In this document: positions 43,501 through 51,142 of the stretch, piece after piece | Layout of the letters: every line of letters begins with the position of its first letter | How positions within the stretch are numbered: the stretch's first letter is position 1 | Source: Winogradskyella thalassocola | GTDB lineage: Bacteria; Bacteroidota; Bacteroidia; Flavobacteriales; Flavobacteriaceae | Direction of reading: 5' to 3' | Length of the DNA: 64,000 nucleotides | NCBI RefSeq assembly: GCF_900099995.1 | Contig: NZ_FNCZ01000001.1 | Coordinates: 806,001 to 870,000 of the forward strand | Program-made: the position numbers and the translations under genes | Notes under the pieces: generated by a model | What the model was told of the DNA's origin: nothing | Seen by the model: only the letters and a program-made list of their open reading frames with translations | The model's database searches: none

Positions 43501-46161
43501 TTCAGCTGTAACTGTAGCCACATCAAATGTGTGGTTTTCATCTGTAAAGAATGAACCATAATTGTTACCTTTTGGTGATTGTAACCCAACAAAACTTTCG
43601 TAAGGTGCATACGGCATGGTGAAAGCATCTAGTGAAAAATCACCTCCGTTTTCAAACGCTCTCACTAAAAATTGAGCGGTTAACATACCAGGTGCATTTT
43701 TACCAATATTCAATTTTGAATTGATAGTTGCATTTCCGTTGGCATCTAAATTACCTTCAAAAACATTGGTTTCTTCAGAATCGAATGTTCGTGTAGGATC
43801 GTTAAAAACGTAATCTTTATAGCCTTTAAAACTTGTATAAGTTGATGTGAATTTTGCTTTTATTTCAGCTTTTAAGTTCTTTGCTGGCGCACCATGTAAC
43901 CACATCACATTTAAATCTCCTTGAAGTGGCTTGTCGTTGGTTAAAATATCATTTTCAAAATCGATTTTAATTTTTAATCGGTTTGGTTTTACGGTTTCAA
44001 TTTTTAAACCTTTAGAAAATGTTGCTCCTCCAACAGAAACCTTCGCATTATAATTTCCGGTTTTATAGTCTGTTGAGGTTGGTACTGTGAAATCATAGAA
44101 ATTATTAAGGTTATCTATAGAGATTTTTCTGTACACCAATTTTCCAACAGGATCTGTGATTTCTAATTTCACAGGATGACGCTTTGGTAGTTTGTTTGCA
44201 ATGTCATTCAACATAAACGTTAAAAACAAACTATCTCCTGGCCGCCAAACACCACGTTCTGCGTAGATGTAGCCTTTAAGTCCACGTTGTAATCGGTTAC
44301 CAGACACATCAAATTTACTCAGCGATAAGGACATACCATCGTGTAATTTAATATAACTCACATTACTACCTTTAGTCGCAATTGCGAAAGCAGCTCTGTG
44401 TTTAGCATCGATTTTTATAATACCATCTTTATTGGTAATGCCATTTGCTAATTCTTGTTGTTGGTAATTGTATAGTGTGACTTTTGCAGCACTTTCTGGA
44501 CTAGTTGATAGAATATTCGTTATCGCAAATAGATAAGTATTATCCGCTCCTTGTTTTGCAATAATTCCAAGATCTGAACTAATTAAATTCTGTGACACCA
44601 CACGATTGCCGTAATTAAAATAAGAGTCCGTACAAGGATTGTCTCTATCTCTCCAGCGGTAATTGGTATTTCGGTAGCTATAGGTTAAATTGTCCCAATA
44701 GCGTTCTTCTCGTAAGTCCTCTTGTTCCTCAGTACTTTCTTCAGAAGCGTAGTAATCTTCCTCGTAATAATCGTCGTAGTAATCATCTTCATCAATGCTG
44801 GTCGTTTCGGCGTTTGATGAACAATCATAGAGGGAATAGTCTTTTTTGAAGCTTAATTCTACTCTGTAAATGGCACCAGGATCTGCTTTAAGGTATTTTG
44901 ATAAATCAATACTGTAAGCTTTCCATTTTCCGGTGTTTTGATTTTCTTCTTGAATTAAAGTGATGGTTTCCTTTGCAATGCGTCGACCTACTTTTTTAAT
45001 AGCATATTGGTCACCACTATTAAGGTTGTAATCTTGTAAAAATTGAAGAACGTTATCTTCAAATATTTTAATGATTCTGACATCGACTTTACTCAAGTTA
45101 ACGGCTTCAAAATTGAATTTCAATTCTTTTGAATTTGGAAGAATACTTCCGTTGCTAACAAGTCGGACTTCAGGTTTTAATTCTTCAAAAGTTACCAATT
45201 CTGAAAACGGTGTTTTTAATTTGAAACCATCGGTGTTTTTAATGCCTTTAAAGACATCGACTTGGATATCTCCAACCAATTTAGTGTCTGGATACACTCT
45301 TAGTACATTACCATCAACAATATATTTTGGGTTTTTAACACCTTGAAGCGATACCAATCCGGCAAAATTTTGCTGCTTTACTAAAGGATCTGAAAAGTTA
45401 AGTGATAAGAATTGTTCTGGACTCTGAACAACTTCTGTCGTTACAATCGTAAAATTATTTTTTCCAGGAATAGTAATAAAGTTTTCGCCTTTATTGTCCG
45501 CTTTTATGGCAGAGCCATCCCATGCGATATCAATTTTACTGTCTTCAACTAAACGGTTGATACTGTCTATTTTAAACTCGAAGAATTTTGAAGTTTCATT
45601 AGCTTCATTCCATACTAAGTTTAAAGATTTTGAGTTCTGATCAGCAGTGACTAATTTTTTAGCCTCATTAAGTGAAATCACGTCAGCCGATTGTAATTGC
45701 GCAAACATATACTGCCATTCCTTACTATACGATTGTAGGTTTTGAGTGGTAATATTAAAGCTTGGTGTGATGGTTTTAAATTGAAACGTATAATCTTCAA
45801 AATCTTTTGGTATAGTATTATAAATTTCACCCAATTTAACGTTTACGGTATATTCTGTAGCAGGTTCTAAAGGTTCATCTGGTGTAAACAAAAGCGTATG
45901 ATTGTTCATGGCTTTTAATTGTCCTTGAACGTGAGGTGTTAATTTGATAAGTTCTGTTGGTAAGGTTTTATCGATTTCCCATCCGCTTACTGTATCTGAA
46001 AGCGTAATTTTTATAGGATCTGCAACAGATACCAATCCAGAAGTGGTGTAACTAATATAGTCTCTGAATTTAAAAATGTTATCCGTTTCAACAGGTTTCT
46101 TTTTGCAAGAACATACAAATGCTAGAATTAGGAGTAGAACGAGGTGCTTTTTGATGTTCAT
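40588..46161 (-). CDS. alpha-2-macroglobulin family lipoprotein
   Basis: 1857 aa. A lipobox (FVCSCK, Cys about 19) anchors it to a membrane. MG domains and the MG2 region occupy the first half; the thioester motif CLEQ in YPHGCLEQTTSG lies near residue 1411, followed by the alpha-helical thioester domain (QPNGGMSYW) and a receptor-binding-like end. Such proteins trap proteases in the periplasm by thioester chemistry and work with PBP1C in cell-wall defence or repair. A tract very rich in Asp, Glu and Tyr (DNA 44700-44810) lies between domains. A -7-like TACCTTTG is upstream at 46200. Not next to pbpC here, but on the same strand. Confidence 0.93.
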   Translation of the reverse strand: MNIKKHLVLLLILAFVCSCKKKPVETDNIFKFRDYISYTTSGLVSVADPIKITLSDTVSGWEIDKTLPTELIKLTPHVQGQLKAMNNHTLLFTPDEPLEPATEYTVNVKLGEIYNTIPKDFEDYTFQFKTITPSFNITTQNLQSYSKEWQYMFAQLQSADVISLNEAKKLVTADQNSKSLNLVWNEANETSKFFEFKIDSINRLVEDSKIDIAWDGSAIKADNKGENFITIPGKNNFTIVTTEVVQSPEQFLSLNFSDPLVKQQNFAGLVSLQGVKNPKYIVDGNVLRVYPDTKLVGDIQVDVFKGIKNTDGFKLKTPFSELVTFEELKPEVRLVSNGSILPNSKELKFNFEAVNLSKVDVRIIKIFEDNVLQFLQDYNLNSGDQYAIKKVGRRIAKETITLIQEENQNTGKWKAYSIDLSKYLKADPGAIYRVELSFKKDYSLYDCSSNAETTSIDEDDYYDDYYEEDYYASEESTEEQEDLREERYWDNLTYSYRNTNYRWRDRDNPCTDSYFNYGNRVVSQNLISSDLGIIAKQGADNTYLFAITNILSTSPESAAKVTLYNYQQQELANGITNKDGIIKIDAKHRAAFAIATKGSNVSYIKLHDGMSLSLSKFDVSGNRLQRGLKGYIYAERGVWRPGDSLFLTFMLNDIANKLPKRHPVKLEITDPVGKLVYRKISIDNLNNFYDFTVPTSTDYKTGNYNAKVSVGGATFSKGLKIETVKPNRLKIKIDFENDILTNDKPLQGDLNVMWLHGAPAKNLKAEIKAKFTSTYTSFKGYKDYVFNDPTRTFDSEETNVFEGNLDANGNATINSKLNIGKNAPGMLTAQFLVRAFENGGDFSLDAFTMPYAPYESFVGLQSPKGNNYGSFFTDENHTFDVATVTAEGQPIQRKNLEVKVYKVEWRWWWNSSYDNLSSYVSSNYHRPVQSFSVNTDANGKANFKLKIPEDERGRYLIRVVDPVSGHATGRTAYFYKNWWSTNPSNDKEAAKMLVFSTDKEKYNVGDTAKLTFPSGSEGRALVSIENGSEVLQHQWVKTKPGETTIDIPVTSEMAPNVFINISLLQPHAITSNDLPIRLYGVIPMMVEDPSTKLEPQIKMPDVIQPEQSYEIKVSEKNNKSMTYSIAVVEEGLLDLTRFKTPNAWDSFYAREALGVKTWDIFDDVIGAYSGSIDQVFAIGGDGSAAAGKNKKANRFKPVVTYLGPFLLDKGQTKTHQLKMPNYIGAVRAMVVAGNNATEAYGSAEKSVQVKKPLMVLATLPRKLSPGEKVTLPVTVFAMEDKVKNVNLTLKLSDGIVVKGDASQSLKFDKPDEKMVYFELDVTKAKGINTIEVIATGNGEKSTYKVEIDVENPNPFTSRVIDNELEANAKQTIDITTFGVVGTNSATVEFSTLPPMDFTGRLQYLVRYPHGCLEQTTSGVFPQLFLADIFDLTAQKKKEVQSNIESGIKRLGNFQQPNGGMSYWMGENTANDWSTSYAGHFMIEAEKKGFLLPLTFKSNWIAYQQQASRNWRPSYRVYHSDLAQAYRLYTLALAGSPDLASMNRLREFEELSNEAKWRLAAAYALAGQQEASDAISKTANINFQPSKSNYYTYGSVDRNRAMALETMIITGNPKARDLAKTIAKDLSSDNWMSTQTTAYSLLAMGKMVVKNGGKDLKLTYSINGKSETIDTKNAIAQRSIPITDGSNQITINNAKDNLVYVRVLNSGKLKLGEELAEQRGFTISTVYKDLQGNKIDIKTLQQGQDFVATVSISNLTNDYVHDVALTQIFPSGWDIVNTRFTAFGDTTVSQARYTDIRDDRVNFYFDMNPKGKHGTKTFTVLLNASYLGTYYLPGSQAEAMYDNDYLVRNKGEWITVEK

Positions 46162-46199
46162 GTTGTTGATGGATTTAAGTAAAAGATTCGATTATCAAG

Positions 46200-46207
46200 C
46201 AAAGGTA
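46200..46207 (-). promoter_or_regulatory. candidate -7 element of the macroglobulin gene
   Basis: TACCTTTG on the minus strand matches TAnnTTTG, 38 bases upstream of the ATG at 46161. The -33 box is not clear. The rest of 46208-46439 shows no gene or clear repeat. Confidence 0.5.
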
Positions 46208-46439
46208 AGTGCTTTCTTGTTAAATAAGTACGGTTAAATTTTTAGTTTTAGACGTAGGTGAATTGTTAAATTGGTCTTAAAGTTAAGAATTATACTCAAA
46301 TGAGTTAATGAAATTGGGGTAGATTGTTTATGTGAAATTAGATTGTTTTGTCAATCCTGCTCATAGAGAAATACTAAAATGAGTACTGTTTTTAACGGTA
46401 AGAATGTGGAGGTAATTCGGCCCATGATTTTTTTCTAAC

Positions 46440-46569
46440 CGCCAACCTATAAAGCAATGAGAAACCCATTAACGAGGGAGATAATTTTACTGATGACGTA
46501 TTTTAGTTATTTGCCAGTTTTTCCTATTTAGAAGAGATTGTATCTGATTTATCAAAAATTCTTAATCAT
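46440..46569 (-). pseudogene. decayed 5' remnant of an eighth DUF6090 gene
   Basis: Reading the minus strand from the ATG complementary to 46567-46569 gives MIKNF**IRYNLF*IGKTGK*LKY..., which lines up without gaps over about 45 codons with the N-terminus of the adjacent intact gene (MIKFFRKIRYNLM, then KTGKYLKY, then GILIAL). Five in-frame stops interrupt it and nothing recognisable follows. The start lies one base after the stop of the gene at 46571, the same tight spacing as between the intact copies. Confidence 0.8.
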
Positions 46570-46570
46570 T

Positions 46571-47332
46571 TTACACTTCTATTTCTTCATTTAGTAGCAC
46601 TACTATTTGTGATATTTTGTTTAACACTTCTTCTTGGATCGTATATCTAAGATGCTCAACGGCAATTCTATTCATTAAATAGCCAAAATAGGCGTCTTGT
46701 TTAAAAATAAAGTCAATCGCCATATTTTCTTTAGGGCTTTTAATGGTGTCTAAACCCACTTGTTTTCGAGCAGAAGGTAATTCTAGATGCGCATTTACCG
46801 GAGCACTTATATTTTGCATATTACTTAAAAGACTCATGCTGTTGTCTTGATCTTCAAATCCTAATTTCACAATTGAAAAATACTCGGCAAGCATTTTTCT
46901 AAGTTGGTTATTACGCAATAACTCGGCGTTTCCGGTACTAATATAGGCATCGTAAGCTCCTGTTAAAAATTCGGCACGATACCAGCTTTGAGCACCATAA
47001 ATAATAAAATTCTTTATAGAGTCGTTACTTGCACGCGGTATTTTACCTTCATACATTTTAATAAGTTCGCTACTTTTTCTAATCACATTTTTTTGCATGT
47101 ACATCGTTTTTAATAAACGATTTTTAGATTCTAATAAGTCGGTTTTTAATGATACTAATAATTTTTGCTCTTGTCTTTGTTGTTTTCTATTTTCATTCCA
47201 ATTATTTATTTGAAGTGCAATGAGAATCCCAATAACCACAAGCACAATCTCACCAATGGCATATTTAAGGTATTTGCCTGTTTTATTTTTTTCCATAAGG
47301 TTGTATCTTATTTTTCTAAAAAATTTTATCAT
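46571..47332 (-). CDS. DUF6090 family membrane protein, array copy 7
   Basis: 253 aa. The N-terminal module of about 50 residues (MIKFFRKIRYNLMEKNKTGK, then KYLKYAIGEIVLVVIG and GILIALQINNWNENRK) is shared by the whole array: a short basic cytoplasmic stub and one transmembrane helix. The rest is a long, mainly alpha-helical region, presumably outside the cytoplasm, with weak similarity to the other copies. Function unknown. It is the last intact gene of the run and is separated from copy 6 by 60 bases, the longest gap in the array; a dead copy follows it. Confidence 0.82.
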   Translation of the reverse strand: MIKFFRKIRYNLMEKNKTGKYLKYAIGEIVLVVIGILIALQINNWNENRKQQRQEQKLLVSLKTDLLESKNRLLKTMYMQKNVIRKSSELIKMYEGKIPRASNDSIKNFIIYGAQSWYRAEFLTGAYDAYISTGNAELLRNNQLRKMLAEYFSIVKLGFEDQDNSMSLLSNMQNISAPVNAHLELPSARKQVGLDTIKSPKENMAIDFIFKQDAYFGYLMNRIAVEHLRYTIQEEVLNKISQIVVLLNEEIEV

Positions 47333-47392
47333 TTGTTAGTGTTTGGTCTCAAAGCCTTGAGCATTAGTATCAAGTGCATAGTTGCGTTTTTA

Positions 47393-48139
47393 TTATTTTT
47401 TCAATTCCTTATTAATAAGAATTTCAATTTCATCCATGTCAGATAAAATTTTCTTGAATCTTATAAGACTACCTTTTTCCGATTCAACCTTCATAAATTG
47501 ACACCTTTCTAATGTAATAAGAAGCTCGATTAAGTTTTTTTCGTCAAATACATATTCTGATAGTTTGGGCTGATTTTGTATGTTTTTAAATGCAAATTCT
47601 AAACTCCCATATCTGTTAGCTGCCGTTGAACCCGCTTTACCAGCTTCATCGTTGTTGTATTTAGAAACCTCTTCTGTTTCTTCTTTATATTTATCTAAAC
47701 GGATTAATTGTTCTCTAATGGTTGGTGGTATTAATTTGATGTCTCCAGTATTCTGTAGCGTATTTATCGTGTTAGATTTGAATTGAACATTATAAAGTTG
47801 CCAACCTAAATTTGTAGTTTCAGTAATTATTTTATTTATTGGTAGGTTTGGTTGATTATAGATGTCTTTAAAAGCTCTAAATTTTACCATATTAGAATCT
47901 ATTCTTGAAGAATGCTCTTTTATATATGCTTTGTCATTCTCAAAATCTTGTAGTAATTGTTTATAATAAACTTGTCTTAAATTTTCAGTTTTTCGTTCAT
48001 CATTGAGATTGTTTAGTTGTAGGGCAATTAAAATCCCTAGAACAACAAGGATAATTTCACCAATAGCATATTTAAGGTACTTTCCTATTTTGTTTTTTTC
48101 CATAAGGTCGTATCGTATTTTTCTAAAAAACTTAATCAT
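47393..48139 (-). CDS. DUF6090 family membrane protein, array copy 6
   Basis: 248 aa. The N-terminal module is nearly the same as in copy 7 (MIKFFRKIRYDLMEKNKIGK, KYLKYAIGEIILVVLG, LIALQLNN), including the MEKNK stub, which suggests that copies 6 and 7 are the most recent duplication, whereas the C-terminal regions are clearly different. One transmembrane helix and a helical extracytoplasmic region with heptad-like spacing. The ATG lies inside the end of copy 5 (8-base overlap), so translation is probably coupled. Function unknown. Confidence 0.82.
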   Translation of the reverse strand: MIKFFRKIRYDLMEKNKIGKYLKYAIGEIILVVLGILIALQLNNLNDERKTENLRQVYYKQLLQDFENDKAYIKEHSSRIDSNMVKFRAFKDIYNQPNLPINKIITETTNLGWQLYNVQFKSNTINTLQNTGDIKLIPPTIREQLIRLDKYKEETEEVSKYNNDEAGKAGSTAANRYGSLEFAFKNIQNQPKLSEYVFDEKNLIELLITLERCQFMKVESEKGSLIRFKKILSDMDEIEILINKELKK

Positions 48140-48851
48140 TGCTTATTTTATCTTTTTTTAATTCTGCAAAAACAGACTTTAGTTTAGTAAAGGATTCTAT
48201 TGAACGCTCATAGGCTTCTTTATTTAGATTTAAAGAGGTTCGTCTTGCTAAAATATAATTCTGAAAATGGATTTCTTTTGCATAACTTTTTGATGTTAGC
48301 TGCATTTCAAAAAAGTTCACATTTTTAATTAGAAAATTAAAATAATAATCCTCGAATCCGCTAAAATCTAAATCTTCGGAAACTTTAACTTCATTTAATG
48401 TTTCATAAGCAGATGATATAGAGTTTCGCAAGCTTAAATCATCAAACAGCTTTAGGTCTCCAGAGAACTTTAAGTTTTCGTAGGTTACCGTTGATGGGTT
48501 GAAGTATTCGGTATACATTAGCTTAAAGGCTTTAGGTGGCAATTTTGGGTTATCGTAGTCTTTGTTGTATAATATGTAACTTAAAGTATCAACTTCTTTA
48601 AGCATTTCTATTGTAAAATCTTTAAGCTCTTTTAATCGTTCTATGTTGCGGTTGGCTTCATCTTCTAACTGAATGATATATAAATCGCGTACTTCTAAGT
48701 TGTTTTTATCTTTTGCATTTTCGTTAATAGCTAATGCAATTAGAATTCCTATTATTACCAGTACTATTTCTCCAATGGCATAAATTAGATATTTACTGAA
48801 TTTGTTTTCAGAGAGTAGCTTTTTTCTAATGTGTCTAAAAAACTTAATCAT
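48132..48851 (-). CDS. DUF6090 family membrane protein, array copy 5
   Basis: 239 aa. The N-terminal module reads MIKFFRHIRKKLLSENKFSK, then KYLIYAIGEIVLVIIG, with ALAINENAK in place of ALQINNWNE. With copy 1 it shares the FSKYLIYAIGE variant. One transmembrane helix followed by a helical, charged region. It follows copy 4 after a two-base gap and overlaps copy 6 by 8 bases. Function unknown. Confidence 0.82.
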   Translation of the reverse strand: MIKFFRHIRKKLLSENKFSKYLIYAIGEIVLVIIGILIALAINENAKDKNNLEVRDLYIIQLEDEANRNIERLKELKDFTIEMLKEVDTLSYILYNKDYDNPKLPPKAFKLMYTEYFNPSTVTYENLKFSGDLKLFDDLSLRNSISSAYETLNEVKVSEDLDFSGFEDYYFNFLIKNVNFFEMQLTSKSYAKEIHFQNYILARRTSLNLNKEAYERSIESFTKLKSVFAELKKDKISND

Positions 48852-48853
48852 GT

Positions 48854-49633
48854 TTAAATCTTTTCTAAATAGTCATTTATGAGCTTAATTGTCGCTTTAC
48901 CTTTTTCGTTATGAGTAATTCTAACCTTGTTAGAAAACAAAATGTTCTCTTTTAGTATTGTAAAATCTTTAAGTGCTTCTTTTTTTTGATCTTCATTTAG
49001 ATTATTAAAAAAGCGAATGATATCTTCATAAGTTACCTCGTTAGTATTTGAATTCCATCTAGGTGCCATAGAAGCCTCCCTTAAAAAGGCATTATCCGTA
49101 TAATCATTCAGCCTGTAATATGCACTTGTTTGTAAGGCAATGTAGGTGTTTTCTTGTTTTATAACTTCTTCGACATGCTTATAATAGTTTTGTATGCTTT
49201 CTCTTAATTCCTCTGAAGCTATTAGTGCTAGCTTACCAGAAAATTTCATTTCGCTGAATACTACGTCATTTCCTTCAAACCAGTTGGCCCCCTGAACGCT
49301 GTTTAAAGCTCCTAAGAAAGCTTGTTGATTTGATGTAATTGAATTTGTTCTTATCATACGCATCATCTGAGTGAATGCATCTAGTTTTAGCGTGTCTTTA
49401 TTTAAATGCATCTCTAGTTCAGTTTGGTCTTTGTGTAATTCCTTTAGAATTCTTTGCAGATAGTTTTGTTCGTATTGACTATTCTTTCTGTTTTCATTCC
49501 AGTTATTAATTTGAAGTGCTATGAGAATTCCAATAACCACAAGCACAATTTCGCCAATGGCATATTTAAAGTACTTCCCAGTCTTACCTTCTGAGAGTAA
49601 GTTTAGTCGTATATGTCTAAAGAATTTTATCAT
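48854..49633 (-). CDS. DUF6090 family membrane protein, array copy 4
   Basis: 259 aa. N-terminal module MIKFFRHIRLNLLSEGKTGK, then KYFKYAIGEIVLVVIG and GILIALQINNWNENRK, with a single transmembrane helix. The helical C-terminal region contains an aromatic segment (QGANWFEGNDVVFSEMKFSG) in a position where other copies also have a short aromatic motif (for example YNPQSSITAL-like or FNPSQSS), perhaps a common structural element. Overlaps copy 3 by 4 bases (ATGA). Function unknown. Confidence 0.82.
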   Translation of the reverse strand: MIKFFRHIRLNLLSEGKTGKYFKYAIGEIVLVVIGILIALQINNWNENRKNSQYEQNYLQRILKELHKDQTELEMHLNKDTLKLDAFTQMMRMIRTNSITSNQQAFLGALNSVQGANWFEGNDVVFSEMKFSGKLALIASEELRESIQNYYKHVEEVIKQENTYIALQTSAYYRLNDYTDNAFLREASMAPRWNSNTNEVTYEDIIRFFNNLNEDQKKEALKDFTILKENILFSNKVRITHNEKGKATIKLINDYLEKI

Positions 49634-50385
49634 GGTTTTAAGTTTAGCTCTGAATTTAATAAGTTGGTTAGGCGCTCTGTCATGGCTTTAAAGACTTCTA
49701 AACTATTCTTTTGATAAATAAGCATTTCTAACTTAAGTGTTACAATATTCCATGCTTCTAAATTATTAAATAGCTTTTCAAAATCTGTTTCAGGTCCTCC
49801 AGATACGAGGCTGTTTTTATACCTGTTAAGAGCGATTTGTGAGTAATTAAGATGTTTGTTTATAAAAGGTTCTATAGTTAATGAATATTGATCACCTATG
49901 CCTTTATCAATAGTATTAAAATGGTTCAGTTGAATACTAAATGCTTGCAACTCGTCTTTAATTTTGGTGTTATTTACTTTAGCTAAATAGCCTTCATTCA
50001 TAAACTCTTCAATTATTGGATAATTAAAATCATTGATCCAAGCTGTACCTAATGCACCTAAGGTTTTTTGCAGCGTTGGTATAGAATCTTTATTGTTAGA
50101 ACTTAATATTTCAAGCGTTTTTCTATTTAGTATTACTAAACTATCAATCCCATATATTAAATTTTCCAGATTATCACGACTACTTTCTAACTCTTCATGC
50201 ATGCGTTCGTAGTAGTTGCTTAAAGTGAGTTTTTGAAGACGCTTTTCATTCCAATTGTTAATCTGAAGCGCTATAAGAATTCCAATAACCACGAGGACAA
50301 TCTCTCCAATAGCGTATTTAAAGTATTTGCCTGTTTTATTTTCCATAACTTGGTTTTGGCGGATTTTTCGGAAGAATTTAATCAT
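49630..50385 (-). CDS. DUF6090 family membrane protein, array copy 3
   Basis: 251 aa. N-terminal module MIKFFRKIRQNQVMENKTGK, then KYFKYAIGEIVLVVIG and ALQINNWNEKR. One transmembrane helix, then a helical region. Both ends overlap neighbours by 4 bases (with copy 2 at 50382-50385 and copy 4 at 49630-49633), typical of translational coupling within an operon. Function unknown. Confidence 0.82.
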   Translation of the reverse strand: MIKFFRKIRQNQVMENKTGKYFKYAIGEIVLVVIGILIALQINNWNEKRLQKLTLSNYYERMHEELESSRDNLENLIYGIDSLVILNRKTLEILSSNNKDSIPTLQKTLGALGTAWINDFNYPIIEEFMNEGYLAKVNNTKIKDELQAFSIQLNHFNTIDKGIGDQYSLTIEPFINKHLNYSQIALNRYKNSLVSGGPETDFEKLFNNLEAWNIVTLKLEMLIYQKNSLEVFKAMTERLTNLLNSELNLKP

Positions 50386-51113
50386 TTTATTTTTGGATTA
50401 GAAAGAATAATAATGTCATTAAGTGTTTTCTGTACTTGTTGTAATTCTCCACTTGAGTTGACAATTTGATCTAATAAATCTTGACGTGATTTTACCAAAT
50501 ATTCAAACTCTAAAGTTTGTAATGCATCAAAATCATTACGTGGATCGTTAAAATTAAAATTGAAATCAAAATGCTTTGATATATACGGGTCGTATTGTTC
50601 CCATACATGATTTCTTGACCGTATTTCTTCTTCTTGATAATCCTCAATTAAATCTTCCCATGAAATCAATAAATCACGTAACTTCTCATTTGTTATGACC
50701 TCAAATGACGATGTATTAGTTAGCGCAGTAATACTAGATTGAGAAGGATTAAAAGTTACACCAGCATAAGTATCCCACATGAGAACCGTTAATGAATCCA
50801 AAACTTCTGGATCTGGTTTTGAGGTTATAGGAAATAGCGCAATAACTTTATTACAATAATCTAAACTTAATTTATGCCTATACACAACTGAGTCTAGCTG
50901 TTTTTTGTTTTTTTTAAATTCTTTATGAATGTTTACTAAAATGGCTTTTTCCTTACTAAAATCTTTACGGTTTTCATTCCAATTGTTAATCTGAAGTGCT
51001 ATTAAAATCCCAATAACAACGAGAATAATTTCGCCAATGGCGTATTTAAAGTATTTGCTGGTTTTACCTTCGTTTAAAAGGTTTTGGCGGATTTTGCGGA
51101 AGAATTTTATCAT
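50382..51113 (-). CDS. DUF6090 family membrane protein, array copy 2
   Basis: 243 aa. N-terminal module MIKFFRKIRQNLLNEGKTSK, then KYFKYAIGEIILVVIG and ALQINNWNENRK. One transmembrane helix and a helical extracytoplasmic region with an FNPSQSSITAL segment in the middle. It follows copy 1 after 29 bases. Its stop codon overlaps the start of copy 3. Function unknown. Confidence 0.82.
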   Translation of the reverse strand: MIKFFRKIRQNLLNEGKTSKYFKYAIGEIILVVIGILIALQINNWNENRKDFSKEKAILVNIHKEFKKNKKQLDSVVYRHKLSLDYCNKVIALFPITSKPDPEVLDSLTVLMWDTYAGVTFNPSQSSITALTNTSSFEVITNEKLRDLLISWEDLIEDYQEEEIRSRNHVWEQYDPYISKHFDFNFNFNDPRNDFDALQTLEFEYLVKSRQDLLDQIVNSSGELQQVQKTLNDIIILSNPKIK

Positions 51114-51142
51114 AGTTATTTCCCGAGTAACCAGGAATCTTT

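Noticed and set aside
47165..47446. Open frames on the opposite strand of the DUF6090 array (47165-47446, 50233-50469)
   Set aside because: They mirror the conserved N-terminal modules on the other strand and have no start signals or family resemblance; they are shadows.
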